A DNA stretch of 64,000 nt. It comes from Roseateles depolymerans (GTDB lineage Bacteria > Pseudomonadota > Gammaproteobacteria > Burkholderiales > Burkholderiaceae_C). Shown here in pieces: positions 9,348 to 17,992 of this stretch. The stretch covers positions 60,826 through 124,825 of the forward strand of contig QFOD01000014.1 in the NCBI GenBank assembly GCA_003241055.1, given 5' to 3'. The number at the start of each line of letters is the position of its first letter. Position 1 is the first letter of the stretch. The notes beneath the pieces were generated by a model, which had not been told where the DNA came from, made no database searches, and worked only from the letters and a program-made list of their open reading frames with translations. The position numbers and the translations under genes are program-made.

Positions 9348-10433
9348 TCAGCTGAACAGGCGCCGCGCCAGCGGCGAGCCGGCGGCCAGGTCGCGGGCGG
9401 CCAGGGCCTCGTAGAGCTTGCGCAGCTCGGTGTCGATGGCCGCGAAGGCGTGCAGGCCCAGGATCTGGCCCCGGTCGTCGCAAACATCGGCCTCGAGGTC
9501 GCGCGCCAGCGCCCGCGCCGACTCCTGCCACAGCGCAAAGGGCTCGGCCTCGGCTGCGGTCTGGGGCACATCGAGCGCCAGCGTCAGCTCGCGCAGCGAC
9601 AGTGCCTCGGGGTCATCGGCCAGCGCGGCCTGGGCGTCATAGCTCAGCGTCAGCACCGGCGGCGCACCGGCTTCGTCCGCGGGCAGCACGAGCCGGCCGG
9701 GCAGCGCGCCGGCCACGAAGCCGTGGCGCTGCGCCGCCTGCACGACGAAGCCCGGCGTCCAGGCCGCATTGCGGGCCCGCAGCAACAGCGCCAGCTGGGC
9801 GTCGTGGCTGGCTGCGAAGTGGTCCAGCTCGCGGGCGCGCGACACCGCGTCCAGCATGTCCGGGAAATGCGCGAAGCCGCCGATACCGTCGGCGAACACC
9901 TGGATCTTCTGCACGAACTCCGAGTATTCGATCTCGTTGAGCGCACCACCGCGGTTGGCCAGCTTCACGCCGGCCTGGAACTCGCTGTAGCGCTGCCCCG
10001 GCGTGGGCAGCTCCCAGTCGCCGCTGAGCGTGTTCAGCCCCTCGATCTGGAAGGGCTTGGTGCCGGCGCGGCGGCTGCCGGGCTGGTGCTGCAGGGCCAT
10101 GTCGCCCGTCACCGGCGACTCCAGCGTGACCGTGGCGATCGCGTCGATCAGCGCATCGATGCGCGCCGAGGGCCGGCGCTGCGGGCGGGCCACCGCCGGC
10201 ATCGTCACGTCCATCGGGTCGGTGGCGGCCGGCAGGTCGCCCAGCTGCAGCTCACCCACAGACAGGTCCACGCTCGGCTGCGGGGTCGTGTCGCCGAAGT
10301 GCGGCTCCTCCTGGGCGGGAGGCAGAGCCCGCTTGGGCCCGGCCTTGCGCGAGGTCCAGGCGCCGTGGCCCACCACGCCGGCCAGTACCACGCCACCGGC
10401 GATCGCGAGAAGGGTTGTCAGGGTCATGCTCAT
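9348..10433 (-). CDS. zipA: Cell division protein ZipA-like, C-terminal ZipA domain
   Basis: Divisome protein of 361 residues with an N-terminal membrane anchor (residues about 4-24), a variable Pro-rich linker and a C-terminal FtsZ-binding fold (about 215-350, with ALSLRELTLALDVPQ). Its ATG overlaps the smc stop (ATGA), the usual smc-zipA coupling of Burkholderiales. In related genomes ligA follows zipA directly. Here a chemoreceptor, a CNNM/CBS gene and a hemerythrin-like gene separate them. The call rests on position and architecture more than on catalytic motifs. Confidence 0.82.
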   Translation of the reverse strand: MSMTLTTLLAIAGGVVLAGVVGHGAWTSRKAGPKRALPPAQEEPHFGDTTPQPSVDLSVGELQLGDLPAATDPMDVTMPAVARPQRRPSARIDALIDAIATVTLESPVTGDMALQHQPGSRRAGTKPFQIEGLNTLSGDWELPTPGQRYSEFQAGVKLANRGGALNEIEYSEFVQKIQVFADGIGGFAHFPDMLDAVSRARELDHFAASHDAQLALLLRARNAAWTPGFVVQAAQRHGFVAGALPGRLVLPADEAGAPPVLTLSYDAQAALADDPEALSLRELTLALDVPQTAAEAEPFALWQESARALARDLEADVCDDRGQILGLHAFAAIDTELRKLYEALAARDLAAGSPLARRLFS

Positions 10434-13400
10434 GTTTCGGCCATCGCCAGGGCCTTGTCCATGTCGACCGCCACGATGCGCGACACGCCCTGCTCCTGCA
10501 TGGTCACGCCGATCAGCTGCTCGGCCATTTCCATGGCGATCTTGTTGTGGGAAATGAAGAGGAACTGCGTGCCGCTGCTCATCTGCGCGACCAGCTTGGC
10601 GTAACGCTCGGTGTTGGCGTCGTCCAGCGGCGCGTCCACCTCGTCGAGCAGGCAGAACGGCGCGGGGTTGAGCTGGAAGATCGCAAACACCAGCGCGATC
10701 GCGGTGAGCGCCTTCTCGCCACCCGACAGCAGGTGGATGGTGGAGTTCTTCTTGCCCGGGGGCTGGGCCATCACCTGCACGCCGGCATCCAGGATCTCGT
10801 CGCCGGTCATCACCAGCTTGGCGTTGCCGCCGCCGAACAGGCTGGGGAACATGCGGCCGAAGTGATCGTTGACCTGGTTGAACGTGGCGCCCAGCAGGTC
10901 GCGGGTTTCGAGGTCGATCTTGTGGATTGCGTCTTCCAGCGTCTGGATGGCGGACAGCAGGTCGGCGTTTTGAGAATCGAGAAAGGTCTTGCGCTCCCGC
11001 GCCGTGGTCAGCTCGTCCAGCGCGGCCAGGTTCACAGCGCCCAGCGCGGCGATCTCGCGGTTGATGCGGTCGATCTCGCCCTGCAGGCCGTAGAGCTTCA
11101 CCCCACCCTCCTCGATCGAGCGTGCCAGGGCCTCCTGGTCCACCTGGGCGGCTTCCAACTGCTCGCGGAACTGGGCGCCGCCCAGCTGTGCGGCCTGCTC
11201 CTCCAGCTGCAGCTTGGTGATGGCCTCGCGCAGCGGGTCCAGGCTGCGCTCGAAGCTCAGGCGCTGCTCGTCGGCCTTGCGCAGCCGCAGGGTCAGGTCG
11301 TCATAGCCGCTGCGCACGGCGGCCAGCGCCTGCTCGCGCTCGGCCTTGAGCGCCAGCGCATCCTGCAGGCCGGCCTGGGCCGCCGCGTCGTTGAAACCGT
11401 CCAGCTCGGTCTGCAGGCTGGCCGCAGATGCGGCGACGGTGCGGATCTGGCTCTCGGCGGTTTCTATGCCGCGCTGCAGCTCGCCGCGGCGCGCGGCCAG
11501 GCTCTGCGTGGCAAAGCGCGCCTCCTGGGCGCGGCGCTCCAGCGTGCGCAGCTGCTCGCGCGCCTCGGCCAGCCTGCGTTCGGCGGCGATGGTGCCGTCC
11601 TCCAGCTCGGCGTGGCGCTGCTGGGCGTCGCCCAGCTGCATGTCCAACTCCTCGAAGCGGGCCTCGCCCACTGCGCGGCGCTCCTGCAGCGCCTCCTGCT
11701 GGGCGGCGATCTCGGCCAGTTCCTCGTCCAGCGCCGCGCGGCGCTGCTGGCTGGCTTCGGCCTGCTGCGTCAGGCGCAGCAGCTCGACCTGCAGCTGGTG
11801 GGCGCGGGTCTGGGCCTCGGCGGCCTCACGGCGCAGCGCCGCCAGGCGTGCATTGGCCTCGTTGAACTGATGCTCCACGCGGGCCAGTGCCACGCGGGCC
11901 TCGTCGGCGATCAGCGTCTGGGCCTTGTGGGCCTGGCTCAGCTGCTCGATTTCCTGCGCCCGCGCCAGCAGGCCGGCCTGCTCGGAATCCGGCGCATAGA
12001 AGCTCACCGAGAACTGGCCCACCGCATGGCCCTGGGGCGTGAGGATGAGCTCGCCGTGCGCGAGCTGGCCACGCGCGGCCAGCGCAGCGTCCAAATGCTC
12101 GGCGGTGTAGACGCCCTCCAGCCAGTCGTTCAGCAGCGCCTTCAGGCCCTCGTCGTCCAGCCGCAGCAGGTCACTGAGGCGCGGCAGCGTGCGATGGCTG
12201 TTGACGATGGGCTGCCCTGGCGCGGAATAGAAGGCCAGCCGGGCCGGCGGCGCGTCGGCCTCGAAGGCACGCACCATGTCCAGCCGGCCCACGCTCAAGG
12301 CGCCCATGCGCTCGCGCAGCGCGGCCTCCAGCGCGTTCTCCCAGCCGGGCTGGATGTGCAGCCGGGTCCACAGGCCCTGCAGCCCGTCCAGCCCATGCCT
12401 GGCCAGCCAGGGCTTCAACTTGCCCTCGGTCTGCACCTTGTCCTGCAGCGCGCGCAGCGCATCGAGCCGGGCGCTCAGCTCGGACAGCCGCGCCTGCTGC
12501 GCGTTCGCGTCCTGCTGCTGGCTGCGGCGCTGGTCTTCCAGCTGCGGCAGCTGCTCGGCCAGGTCTTGCAGACGCGCGTCGGCCTGCTCGCGGGCCTCGT
12601 CGGCGGCGGCACTGCGTTCGCGCAGATCGCTCAGCGCCGCGTGATCGGGCGCACCCAGCGTGCGGCTCTCGGTGGCCAGACGGTCCTCGCGCTGGCGCAG
12701 CGAGCGCAGCTGCTCGTCCACGCTGCGGCTCTCCGCCGCCAGCACCTGGATCTGCTGCTGCACCTGGGCCACCAGCGCACGCTGCTCGTTGGCGCGGGCC
12801 TGGGCGGCGCGCAAGGCGTCCTCGCTCTGCGGCAGCAGGCCGGCCTGGTCTTCGGCCTGCGCGGCCAGGATCTCGCTCTGCTCATCGGCCGTGGCGATCT
12901 GCTCGGCCACCTGCTCCAGCTCTTCGCGCGATTGCTCGATGCGCTCGCGCCACTGCTGGTCCTGCAGCTGCAGCTCGGCCAGGCGGTTCTGCGCCCGCTC
13001 GCGGCTTTCCACCACGAAGCGGATGCGCTCCTCCAGCCGGCTCACCTCCAGCTGCACCTCGGCATGGCGGCCCTGGGCCTCGTGCAGCTCGTCACCGGCC
13101 GCGTAATGCTGCTGGCGCACCTCTTCGAGCGTGGCCTCCACGGCACGCAGCTCGGCCAGGCGCGACTCCAGCGCGTTCTGCGCCTCGGCATGCGCCGCCT
13201 TCACGCGCGCAGCCTCGGCGCCGGCGTCGCGGGCCTTCAGCCACCACAGCTGGTGCAGCTTCAGCGTGCCGGCGTCCTGCAGCGCGCGGTAGCTGGCGGC
13301 CACCTCGGCCTGGCGCTCCAGCTTCTCGAGATTGGCATTGAGCTCGCGCAGGATGTCGTCCACCCGCGTGAGGTTCTCGCGCGTGTCCTTGAGCCGGTTC

Positions 13401-13942
13401 TCGGTCTCGCGGCGGCGCTCCTTGTACTTGGAGACGCCCGCGGCCTCCTCGAGGAACAGCCGCAGCTCCTCGGGCTTGCTCTCGATGATGCGCGAGATGG
13501 TGCCCTGCCCGATGATGGCGTAGGCCCGCGGCCCCAGGCCCGTGCCCAGGAACACGTCCTGCACGTCGCGCCGGCGCACCGGCTGGTTGTTGATGAAGTA
13601 GCTGCTGGTGCCGTCGCGGGTCAGCACGCGCTTGACCGCGATCTCGCTGAACTGGTTCCAGGGGCCGCCAGCGCGCGCCGAGGCGTTGTCGAACACCAGC
13701 TCCACGCTGGAGCGGCTGGCGGGCTTGCGGTTGCCGCTGCCGTTGAAGATCACGTCCTGCATGGACTCGCCACGCAGCTCGGAGGCCTTGCTTTCGCCCA
13801 GCACCCAGCGCACCGCGTCCATGATGTTGGACTTGCCGCAGCCGTTGGGGCCGACCACACCCACCAACTGACCGGGCAGCTGGAAGGTGGTGGGTTCAGC
13901 GAAGGACTTGAAGCCGGCGAGCTTGATGGAGTTCAGCCGCAT
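10430..13942 (-). CDS. smc: Chromosome segregation ATPase SMC
   Basis: Condensin core ATPase of 1170 residues. The N-terminal Walker A is GPNGCGKSN (about 31-39). Two long Gln/Glu/Arg-rich coiled coils flank a hinge near residues 500-650. The C-terminal head carries the signature LLSGGEKALTAIAL and Walker B FCLLDEVDAPLD. Length and motif order are complete. It is transcribed leftward and coupled to zipA, and is divergent from queF. scpA/scpB are not in the window. Confidence 0.98.
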   Translation of the reverse strand: MRLNSIKLAGFKSFAEPTTFQLPGQLVGVVGPNGCGKSNIMDAVRWVLGESKASELRGESMQDVIFNGSGNRKPASRSSVELVFDNASARAGGPWNQFSEIAVKRVLTRDGTSSYFINNQPVRRRDVQDVFLGTGLGPRAYAIIGQGTISRIIESKPEELRLFLEEAAGVSKYKERRRETENRLKDTRENLTRVDDILRELNANLEKLERQAEVAASYRALQDAGTLKLHQLWWLKARDAGAEAARVKAAHAEAQNALESRLAELRAVEATLEEVRQQHYAAGDELHEAQGRHAEVQLEVSRLEERIRFVVESRERAQNRLAELQLQDQQWRERIEQSREELEQVAEQIATADEQSEILAAQAEDQAGLLPQSEDALRAAQARANEQRALVAQVQQQIQVLAAESRSVDEQLRSLRQREDRLATESRTLGAPDHAALSDLRERSAAADEAREQADARLQDLAEQLPQLEDQRRSQQQDANAQQARLSELSARLDALRALQDKVQTEGKLKPWLARHGLDGLQGLWTRLHIQPGWENALEAALRERMGALSVGRLDMVRAFEADAPPARLAFYSAPGQPIVNSHRTLPRLSDLLRLDDEGLKALLNDWLEGVYTAEHLDAALAARGQLAHGELILTPQGHAVGQFSVSFYAPDSEQAGLLARAQEIEQLSQAHKAQTLIADEARVALARVEHQFNEANARLAALRREAAEAQTRAHQLQVELLRLTQQAEASQQRRAALDEELAEIAAQQEALQERRAVGEARFEELDMQLGDAQQRHAELEDGTIAAERRLAEAREQLRTLERRAQEARFATQSLAARRGELQRGIETAESQIRTVAASAASLQTELDGFNDAAAQAGLQDALALKAEREQALAAVRSGYDDLTLRLRKADEQRLSFERSLDPLREAITKLQLEEQAAQLGGAQFREQLEAAQVDQEALARSIEEGGVKLYGLQGEIDRINREIAALGAVNLAALDELTTARERKTFLDSQNADLLSAIQTLEDAIHKIDLETRDLLGATFNQVNDHFGRMFPSLFGGGNAKLVMTGDEILDAGVQVMAQPPGKKNSTIHLLSGGEKALTAIALVFAIFQLNPAPFCLLDEVDAPLDDANTERYAKLVAQMSSGTQFLFISHNKIAMEMAEQLIGVTMQEQGVSRIVAVDMDKALAMAET

Positions 13943-14070
13943 GGAGTCGGGCGTTGACCTGTGGGCCTATGCAGATAAGCCGTTGATTTGGCTAAAGAAA
14001 AGCGCCTTCAAAGGGCGCCTGATCGGGGCTGGATGATAGCATTCGCCCCCTTTAGAAAAGCCCAGACGTC

Positions 14071-14577
14071 ATGGCCACCAAGAAGTCCACCGCCGCCGCC
14101 AAAACCGAGAAAGCCGCCAAGGCCGCCAAGCCCAAGATGCGCGAGGTGCCCAAGAACCCGCCGTCCAAGCCCAGCAAGGACATCCTGGTGTTCCCGAACC
14201 CGAATCCGGAGCGCGACTACGTCATCCAGTTCCAGGTGCCCGAGTTCACCTGCCACTGCCCGCTGACCGGCCAGCCCGACTTCGCGCACTTCACCATCGA
14301 CATGATCGCGGACGAGCTCTGCGTGGAGCTCAAGAGCCTGAAGATGTACTTCTGGAGCTACCGCAACGAGGGTGCCTTCCACGAGAAGGTCACCAACACC
14401 ATCCTGGACGACATCGTCAAGGTCACCGACCCGCGCTTCATCCGCATCACGGCCAAGTGGTACGTGCGCGGCGGCATCTACACCAATGTGGTGGCCGAAC
14501 ACCGCAAGCCGGGCTGGACGCCCGCGCCGCGCGTGGAACTGCCGGCTCATGGTTTCGAGTCCGGGATGTTGGGATGA
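14071..14577 (+). CDS. queF: NADPH-dependent 7-cyano-7-deazaguanine reductase QueF
   Basis: Reduces preQ0 to preQ1 in queuosine synthesis. This is the short, unimodular QueF type (168 residues). The catalytic Cys63 and Asp70 lie in CHCPLTGQPDFAH and the substrate Glu86 lies in ELKSLKMYFWSYRNEGAFHE. The first 35 residues are a Lys/Ala/Pro-rich tail (MATKKSTAAAKTEKAAKAAK onwards) not needed for the fold. The gene is divergent from smc. A GC hairpin (14002-14018) lies in the leader, but no preQ1 riboswitch could be recognised. Confidence 0.96.
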   Translation: MATKKSTAAAKTEKAAKAAKPKMREVPKNPPSKPSKDILVFPNPNPERDYVIQFQVPEFTCHCPLTGQPDFAHFTIDMIADELCVELKSLKMYFWSYRNEGAFHEKVTNTILDDIVKVTDPRFIRITAKWYVRGGIYTNVVAEHRKPGWTPAPRVELPAHGFESGMLG

Positions 14578-14620
14578 CTCAGCGTGCCGAGCGCCGGGCC
14601 GCTCCCAAGCCGGCACGCAT

Positions 14621-14660
14621 CCCCTCGGGGGATCGCGCGATGCCGGCATCGCGCGAGGGG
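14621..14660. repeat. Intergenic palindrome between queF and dapC
   Basis: A perfect 24-bp palindrome (14633-14656, half site TCGCGCGATGCC) is nested inside outer arms CCCCTC (14621-14626) and GAGGGG (14655-14660). It ends 5 bp before the dapC ATG, so it lies over the expected ribosome-binding region. It may act as a protein-binding site, a translation-masking hairpin or a REP-like repeat. Confidence 0.6.
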
Positions 14661-14665
14661 CTGAC

Positions 14666-15859
14666 ATGAACCCGTTGCTTGACAGGCTTCATCCCTACCC
14701 CTTCGAGCGCCTGCGCGCGCTGACCGCGGGCGTCACGCCCAACGCGGCGCTCAAGCCCATCTCGCTGGGCATTGGTGAGCCGCGCCATGCGGCGCCGGCG
14801 CTAATCGAGCAGGCCTTCATGGGCGCGATGGCGGGCCTGTCGGGCTATCCCGCCACCGCCGGCACCCCGGCGCTGCGCGAGGCCATCACGGCCTGGATTC
14901 ACCGCCGCTACGGCCTGACGCTGGATGCCGGCTCGCAGGTGCTGCCGGTGAACGGTTCGCGCGAGGCGCTGTTCGCGATCGCCCAGACCGTGGTGGATGC
15001 GAGCCGCGCGGGCGCGACCGTGGTCTGCCCCAACCCCTTCTATCAGATCTACGAAGGCGCGGCCCTGCTGGCCGGTGCCGAGGTGGCCTACGCCAACGCT
15101 GACCCCGCGCGCAACTTCGCGGTGGACTGGCGCCAGATCGACGACGCGACCTGGGCCCGCACCCAGCTGCTGTACGTGTGTTCGCCGGGTAACCCCAGCG
15201 GCGCGGTGATGCCGCTGGACGAATGGCAGCGTCTGTTCGAGCTCAGCGACCGCCACGGTTTCGTGATCGCGTCGGACGAGTGCTACTCCGAGATCTACTT
15301 CCGCGACGAGGCCCCGCTGGGCGGCCTGGAAGCCGCAGCCCAGCTGGGCCGGGCCGACTTCAAAAACCTCATCGCCTTCACCTCGCTGTCCAAGCGCTCC
15401 AACGTGCCCGGCCTGCGTTCGGGCTTTGTGGCCGGCGACGCCGCGCTGCTGAAGAAATTCCTGCTCTACCGCACCTACCACGGCAGCGCGATGAGCCCGC
15501 TGGTACAGGCCGCCAGCATCGCCGCCTGGGGTGACGAAGCCCATGTGCAGGACAACCGCGCCCGCTACCGCGCCAAGTTCGCGGCCGTCACGCCGCTGCT
15601 GTCCGAGGTGCTGGACGTGGCCCTGCCGGATGCCGGCTTCTACCTGTGGGCCGGCGTGCCCGGAGGCGACGATGTCGCCACCGCCCAGGGCCTGCTGGCT
15701 CAATACAATTTGACCGTCCTGCCCGGCAGCCTGCTGGCCCGCGAGGCCCATGGCGTGAACCCGGGCGCCGGCCGCATCCGCCTGGCGCTGGTGGCCGACG
15801 AGGCCGAGTGCCTCGAAGCCGCGCAACGCCTCGTCTCCTTTTTCAAGAACCGCACATGA
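14666..15859 (+). CDS. dapC: Succinyldiaminopimelate aminotransferase DapC
   Basis: PLP enzyme (fold type I, class I/II aminotransferase) converting N-succinyl-2-amino-6-ketopimelate to N-succinyl-LL-diaminopimelate in lysine and peptidoglycan synthesis. It has 397 residues. Motifs seen are CPNPFYQIYEGAA, VCSPGNPSGAV, ASDECYSEIYF and the PLP-lysine region TSLSKRSNVPGLRSGFV. The assignment as DapC rather than another aminotransferase rests on the 4-bp ATGA overlap with dapD. Confidence 0.93.
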   Translation: MNPLLDRLHPYPFERLRALTAGVTPNAALKPISLGIGEPRHAAPALIEQAFMGAMAGLSGYPATAGTPALREAITAWIHRRYGLTLDAGSQVLPVNGSREALFAIAQTVVDASRAGATVVCPNPFYQIYEGAALLAGAEVAYANADPARNFAVDWRQIDDATWARTQLLYVCSPGNPSGAVMPLDEWQRLFELSDRHGFVIASDECYSEIYFRDEAPLGGLEAAAQLGRADFKNLIAFTSLSKRSNVPGLRSGFVAGDAALLKKFLLYRTYHGSAMSPLVQAASIAAWGDEAHVQDNRARYRAKFAAVTPLLSEVLDVALPDAGFYLWAGVPGGDDVATAQGLLAQYNLTVLPGSLLAREAHGVNPGAGRIRLALVADEAECLEAAQRLVSFFKNRT

Positions 15860-16674
15860 CCGCCCAACTCCAAACCCTGATCGACACCGCCTGGGACAAC
15901 CGCGCCAGCCTGGACGTCAAGAACGCCGAGCTGCGCGATGCGGTCGAGCATGTCATCGCCGAGCTGGACGCCGGCCGTCTGCGCGTGGCCAGCCGTGAGG
16001 GCGTGGGCCAGTGGACCGTGCACCAGTGGATCAAGAAGGCGGTGCTGCTGTCCTTCCGCCTGAACGACAACCGCGTGATGGGCGACAAGGAGCTGACCTT
16101 CTTCGACAAGGTGCCCACCAAGTTCGCCGGCATGAGCGAAGAGCAGCTGCGCGCCACCGGCGTGCGCGTGGTGCCTCCCGCGGTCGCACGCCGCGGCAGC
16201 TACCAGGCCAAGAACGTGATCCTGATGCCCTCCTACGTGAACATCGGCGCCTACGTGGATGAAGGCGCCATGGTGGACACCTGGGCCACGGTGGGCAGCT
16301 GCGCGCAGATCGGCAAGAACGTGCACCTGAGCGGCGGCGTGGGCATCGGCGGCGTGCTGGAGCCGCTGCAGGCCAACCCCACCATCATCGAGGACAACTG
16401 CTTCATCGGCGCCCGCTCCGAGGTCGTCGAGGGCGTGATCGTCGAGGAGAACTCGGTCATCTCCATGGGCGTCTACATCGGCCAGAGCACGCCGATCTAC
16501 GACCGCGAGACCGATACCGTCAGCTATGGCCGCGTGCCGGCCGGCTCGGTGGTGATCTCGGGCTCGCTGCCCAAGGATGGCGGGCGCTACTCGCTGTACG
16601 CGGCCATCATCGTGAAGCGCGTGGATGCGCAGACGCGCTCCAAGACCAGCATCAACGATCTGCTCCGGAGCTGA
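15856..16674 (+). CDS. dapD: Tetrahydrodipicolinate N-succinyltransferase DapD
   Basis: Acyltransferase of 272 residues catalysing the succinylation step of DAP synthesis. It has an N-terminal helical domain (WTVHQWIKKAVLLSFRLND) followed by a left-handed beta-helix of hexapeptide repeats (YVNIGAYVDEGAMVDTWATV, VHLSGGVGIGGVLEPLQ, VIVEENSVISMGVYIGQST). The C-terminal end carries GSLPKDGGRYSLYAAIIVK. It is translationally coupled to dapC. dapE, often next in this cluster in Burkholderiales, is not in the window. Confidence 0.97.
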   Translation: MTAQLQTLIDTAWDNRASLDVKNAELRDAVEHVIAELDAGRLRVASREGVGQWTVHQWIKKAVLLSFRLNDNRVMGDKELTFFDKVPTKFAGMSEEQLRATGVRVVPPAVARRGSYQAKNVILMPSYVNIGAYVDEGAMVDTWATVGSCAQIGKNVHLSGGVGIGGVLEPLQANPTIIEDNCFIGARSEVVEGVIVEENSVISMGVYIGQSTPIYDRETDTVSYGRVPAGSVVISGSLPKDGGRYSLYAAIIVKRVDAQTRSKTSINDLLRS

Positions 16675-16703
16675 TCGTGGCCCACCCCCTACGCGCTGCG
16701 CGC

Positions 16704-16756
16704 GCCCCCTCAAGGGGGCACTGCCTAGGGACCGGCGGAGCCGGACCCCTGGCAGT
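16704..16756. repeat. REP-like double-hairpin intergenic element before pilU
   Basis: Two strong stem-loops are adjacent: GCCCCC-TCAA-GGGGGC (16704-16719) and CCGGC-GGA-GCCGG (16732-16744). The second sits within an outer stem ACTGCC (16720-16725)/GGCAGT (16751-16756). The sequence style matches the GC-rich dispersed intergenic repeats common in Comamonadaceae-like genomes. It could also act as a dapD terminator, although no T-tract follows. Confidence 0.55.
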
Positions 16757-16816
16757 CGCCGGGTCTTTCCGGCGGCTTGTGGTGCGGGGGCTGACTCGAA
16801 TGAGCCTGGAGAACGC

Positions 16817-17992
16817 ATGAGCAGCGGCGGAAACATGGAGCGCATCCTGAGGCTGATGGCCGACAAGGGCGCGTCGGACTGCTATTTGTCGGCCAACATG
16901 CCGGTGCTGCTGCGCATGAACGGGCAGACCGTGCAGCTGTCGGATCAGTTGCTGACGCCGCCGCAGCCGCGTCAGCTGATCGCCGAGGTCATCGACCCGG
17001 CCTCGCTGGCCGAGCTGGACAACACCGGCGAGCTCAACATGGCCGTGCCCGTGCCTGGCGTGGGCAGCTTCCGGCTGTCGGGCTTCCGCCAGCGCGGCTC
17101 CATCGCAGGCGTGTTTCGCCACATCCCGCATCAGATCCCGTCGATGGACAGCCTGAATCTGCCGCCGGTGCTGGGCGAGCTGATCAAGCAAAAGCGCGGC
17201 CTCATCCTGATGGTGGGGGCCACCGGCACCGGCAAGAGCACCACGCTGGCCAGCATGCTGGAGCTGCGCAACCAGACCATGACCGGCCACATCCTCACCA
17301 TCGAGGATCCGCTGGAATACCTGTTCAGCAACAAGCGCTCGGTGGTCAACCAGCGCGAGGTGGGCCGGGACACCGCCTCGCTGCAGATCGCGCTGAAGAA
17401 CGCGCTGCGCCAGGCGCCGGACTGCATCCTGATCGGCGAGATCCGCGACCGCGAGACCATGACCGCGGCCATCAGCTACGCGCTGTCGGGCCATCTGGTG
17501 CTGGCCACGCTGCACGGCAACAACACCTACCACGCGCTGAACCGCATCCTGTCCTTCTACACGCCGGAGTCTCGCCCGGCGCTGCTGAACGACCTGGCCG
17601 CGGGCCTCAAGGCCATCGTGTCGCAGCGCCTGGTGCGCGCGACCGCCGGCGGCCGCGTGCCGGTCGTGGAGATCCTGCTCAACACCAAGCTGATCTCCGA
17701 GCTGATCGAGCGCGGTGACTTCGCCGGCGTCAAGGAGGCGATGGAGAAGTCCATCGCCGAAGGCTCACAGACCTTCGAGGAGCATTTCGCCAAGCTCATC
17801 ACCGAGGGCAACATCACCCGCGAGGAGGGCCTGGCCTTCGCCGACTCGCCCACCAACCTCCTGTGGCGGCTGCAGAACGAAGGCGCCGGCCAGAAGTTGG
17901 GCGCCCTGACCGCTGGCCGGGCCGCCAAGGAAGAAAAGGCTGGCGACGAAGCCAGCTTCACCGAAATCACGCTGGACGTGCGCACCCCTTGA
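16817..17992 (+). CDS. pilU: Twitching motility ATPase PilU (PilT family)
   Basis: Hexameric cytoplasmic ATPase of 391 residues helping type IV pilus retraction. It has an N-terminal PAS-like half, Walker A GATGTGKSTT, Asp box TIEDPLEYLF, Walker B DCILIGEIRDRETM and His box GHLVLATLHGNNTYHALNR. The length (391) and the C-terminal tail fit PilU rather than the shorter PilT. The start at 16817 has GGAG at 16808. The stop overlaps the prmB start. No pilT lies beside it in the window. Confidence 0.92.
   Translation: MSSGGNMERILRLMADKGASDCYLSANMPVLLRMNGQTVQLSDQLLTPPQPRQLIAEVIDPASLAELDNTGELNMAVPVPGVGSFRLSGFRQRGSIAGVFRHIPHQIPSMDSLNLPPVLGELIKQKRGLILMVGATGTGKSTTLASMLELRNQTMTGHILTIEDPLEYLFSNKRSVVNQREVGRDTASLQIALKNALRQAPDCILIGEIRDRETMTAAISYALSGHLVLATLHGNNTYHALNRILSFYTPESRPALLNDLAAGLKAIVSQRLVRATAGGRVPVVEILLNTKLISELIERGDFAGVKEAMEKSIAEGSQTFEEHFAKLITEGNITREEGLAFADSPTNLLWRLQNEGAGQKLGALTAGRAAKEEKAGDEASFTEITLDVRTP

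Noticed and set aside
10415..13957. Very long rightward frame opposite smc
   Set aside because: It is the antisense shadow of smc created by high GC; its Gln/Leu/Ala composition mirrors the coiled-coil codons.
13943..14070. preQ1 riboswitch before queF
   Set aside because: Only a GC hairpin (14002-14018) is visible; the conserved loop and A-rich tail of known preQ1 classes could not be matched.
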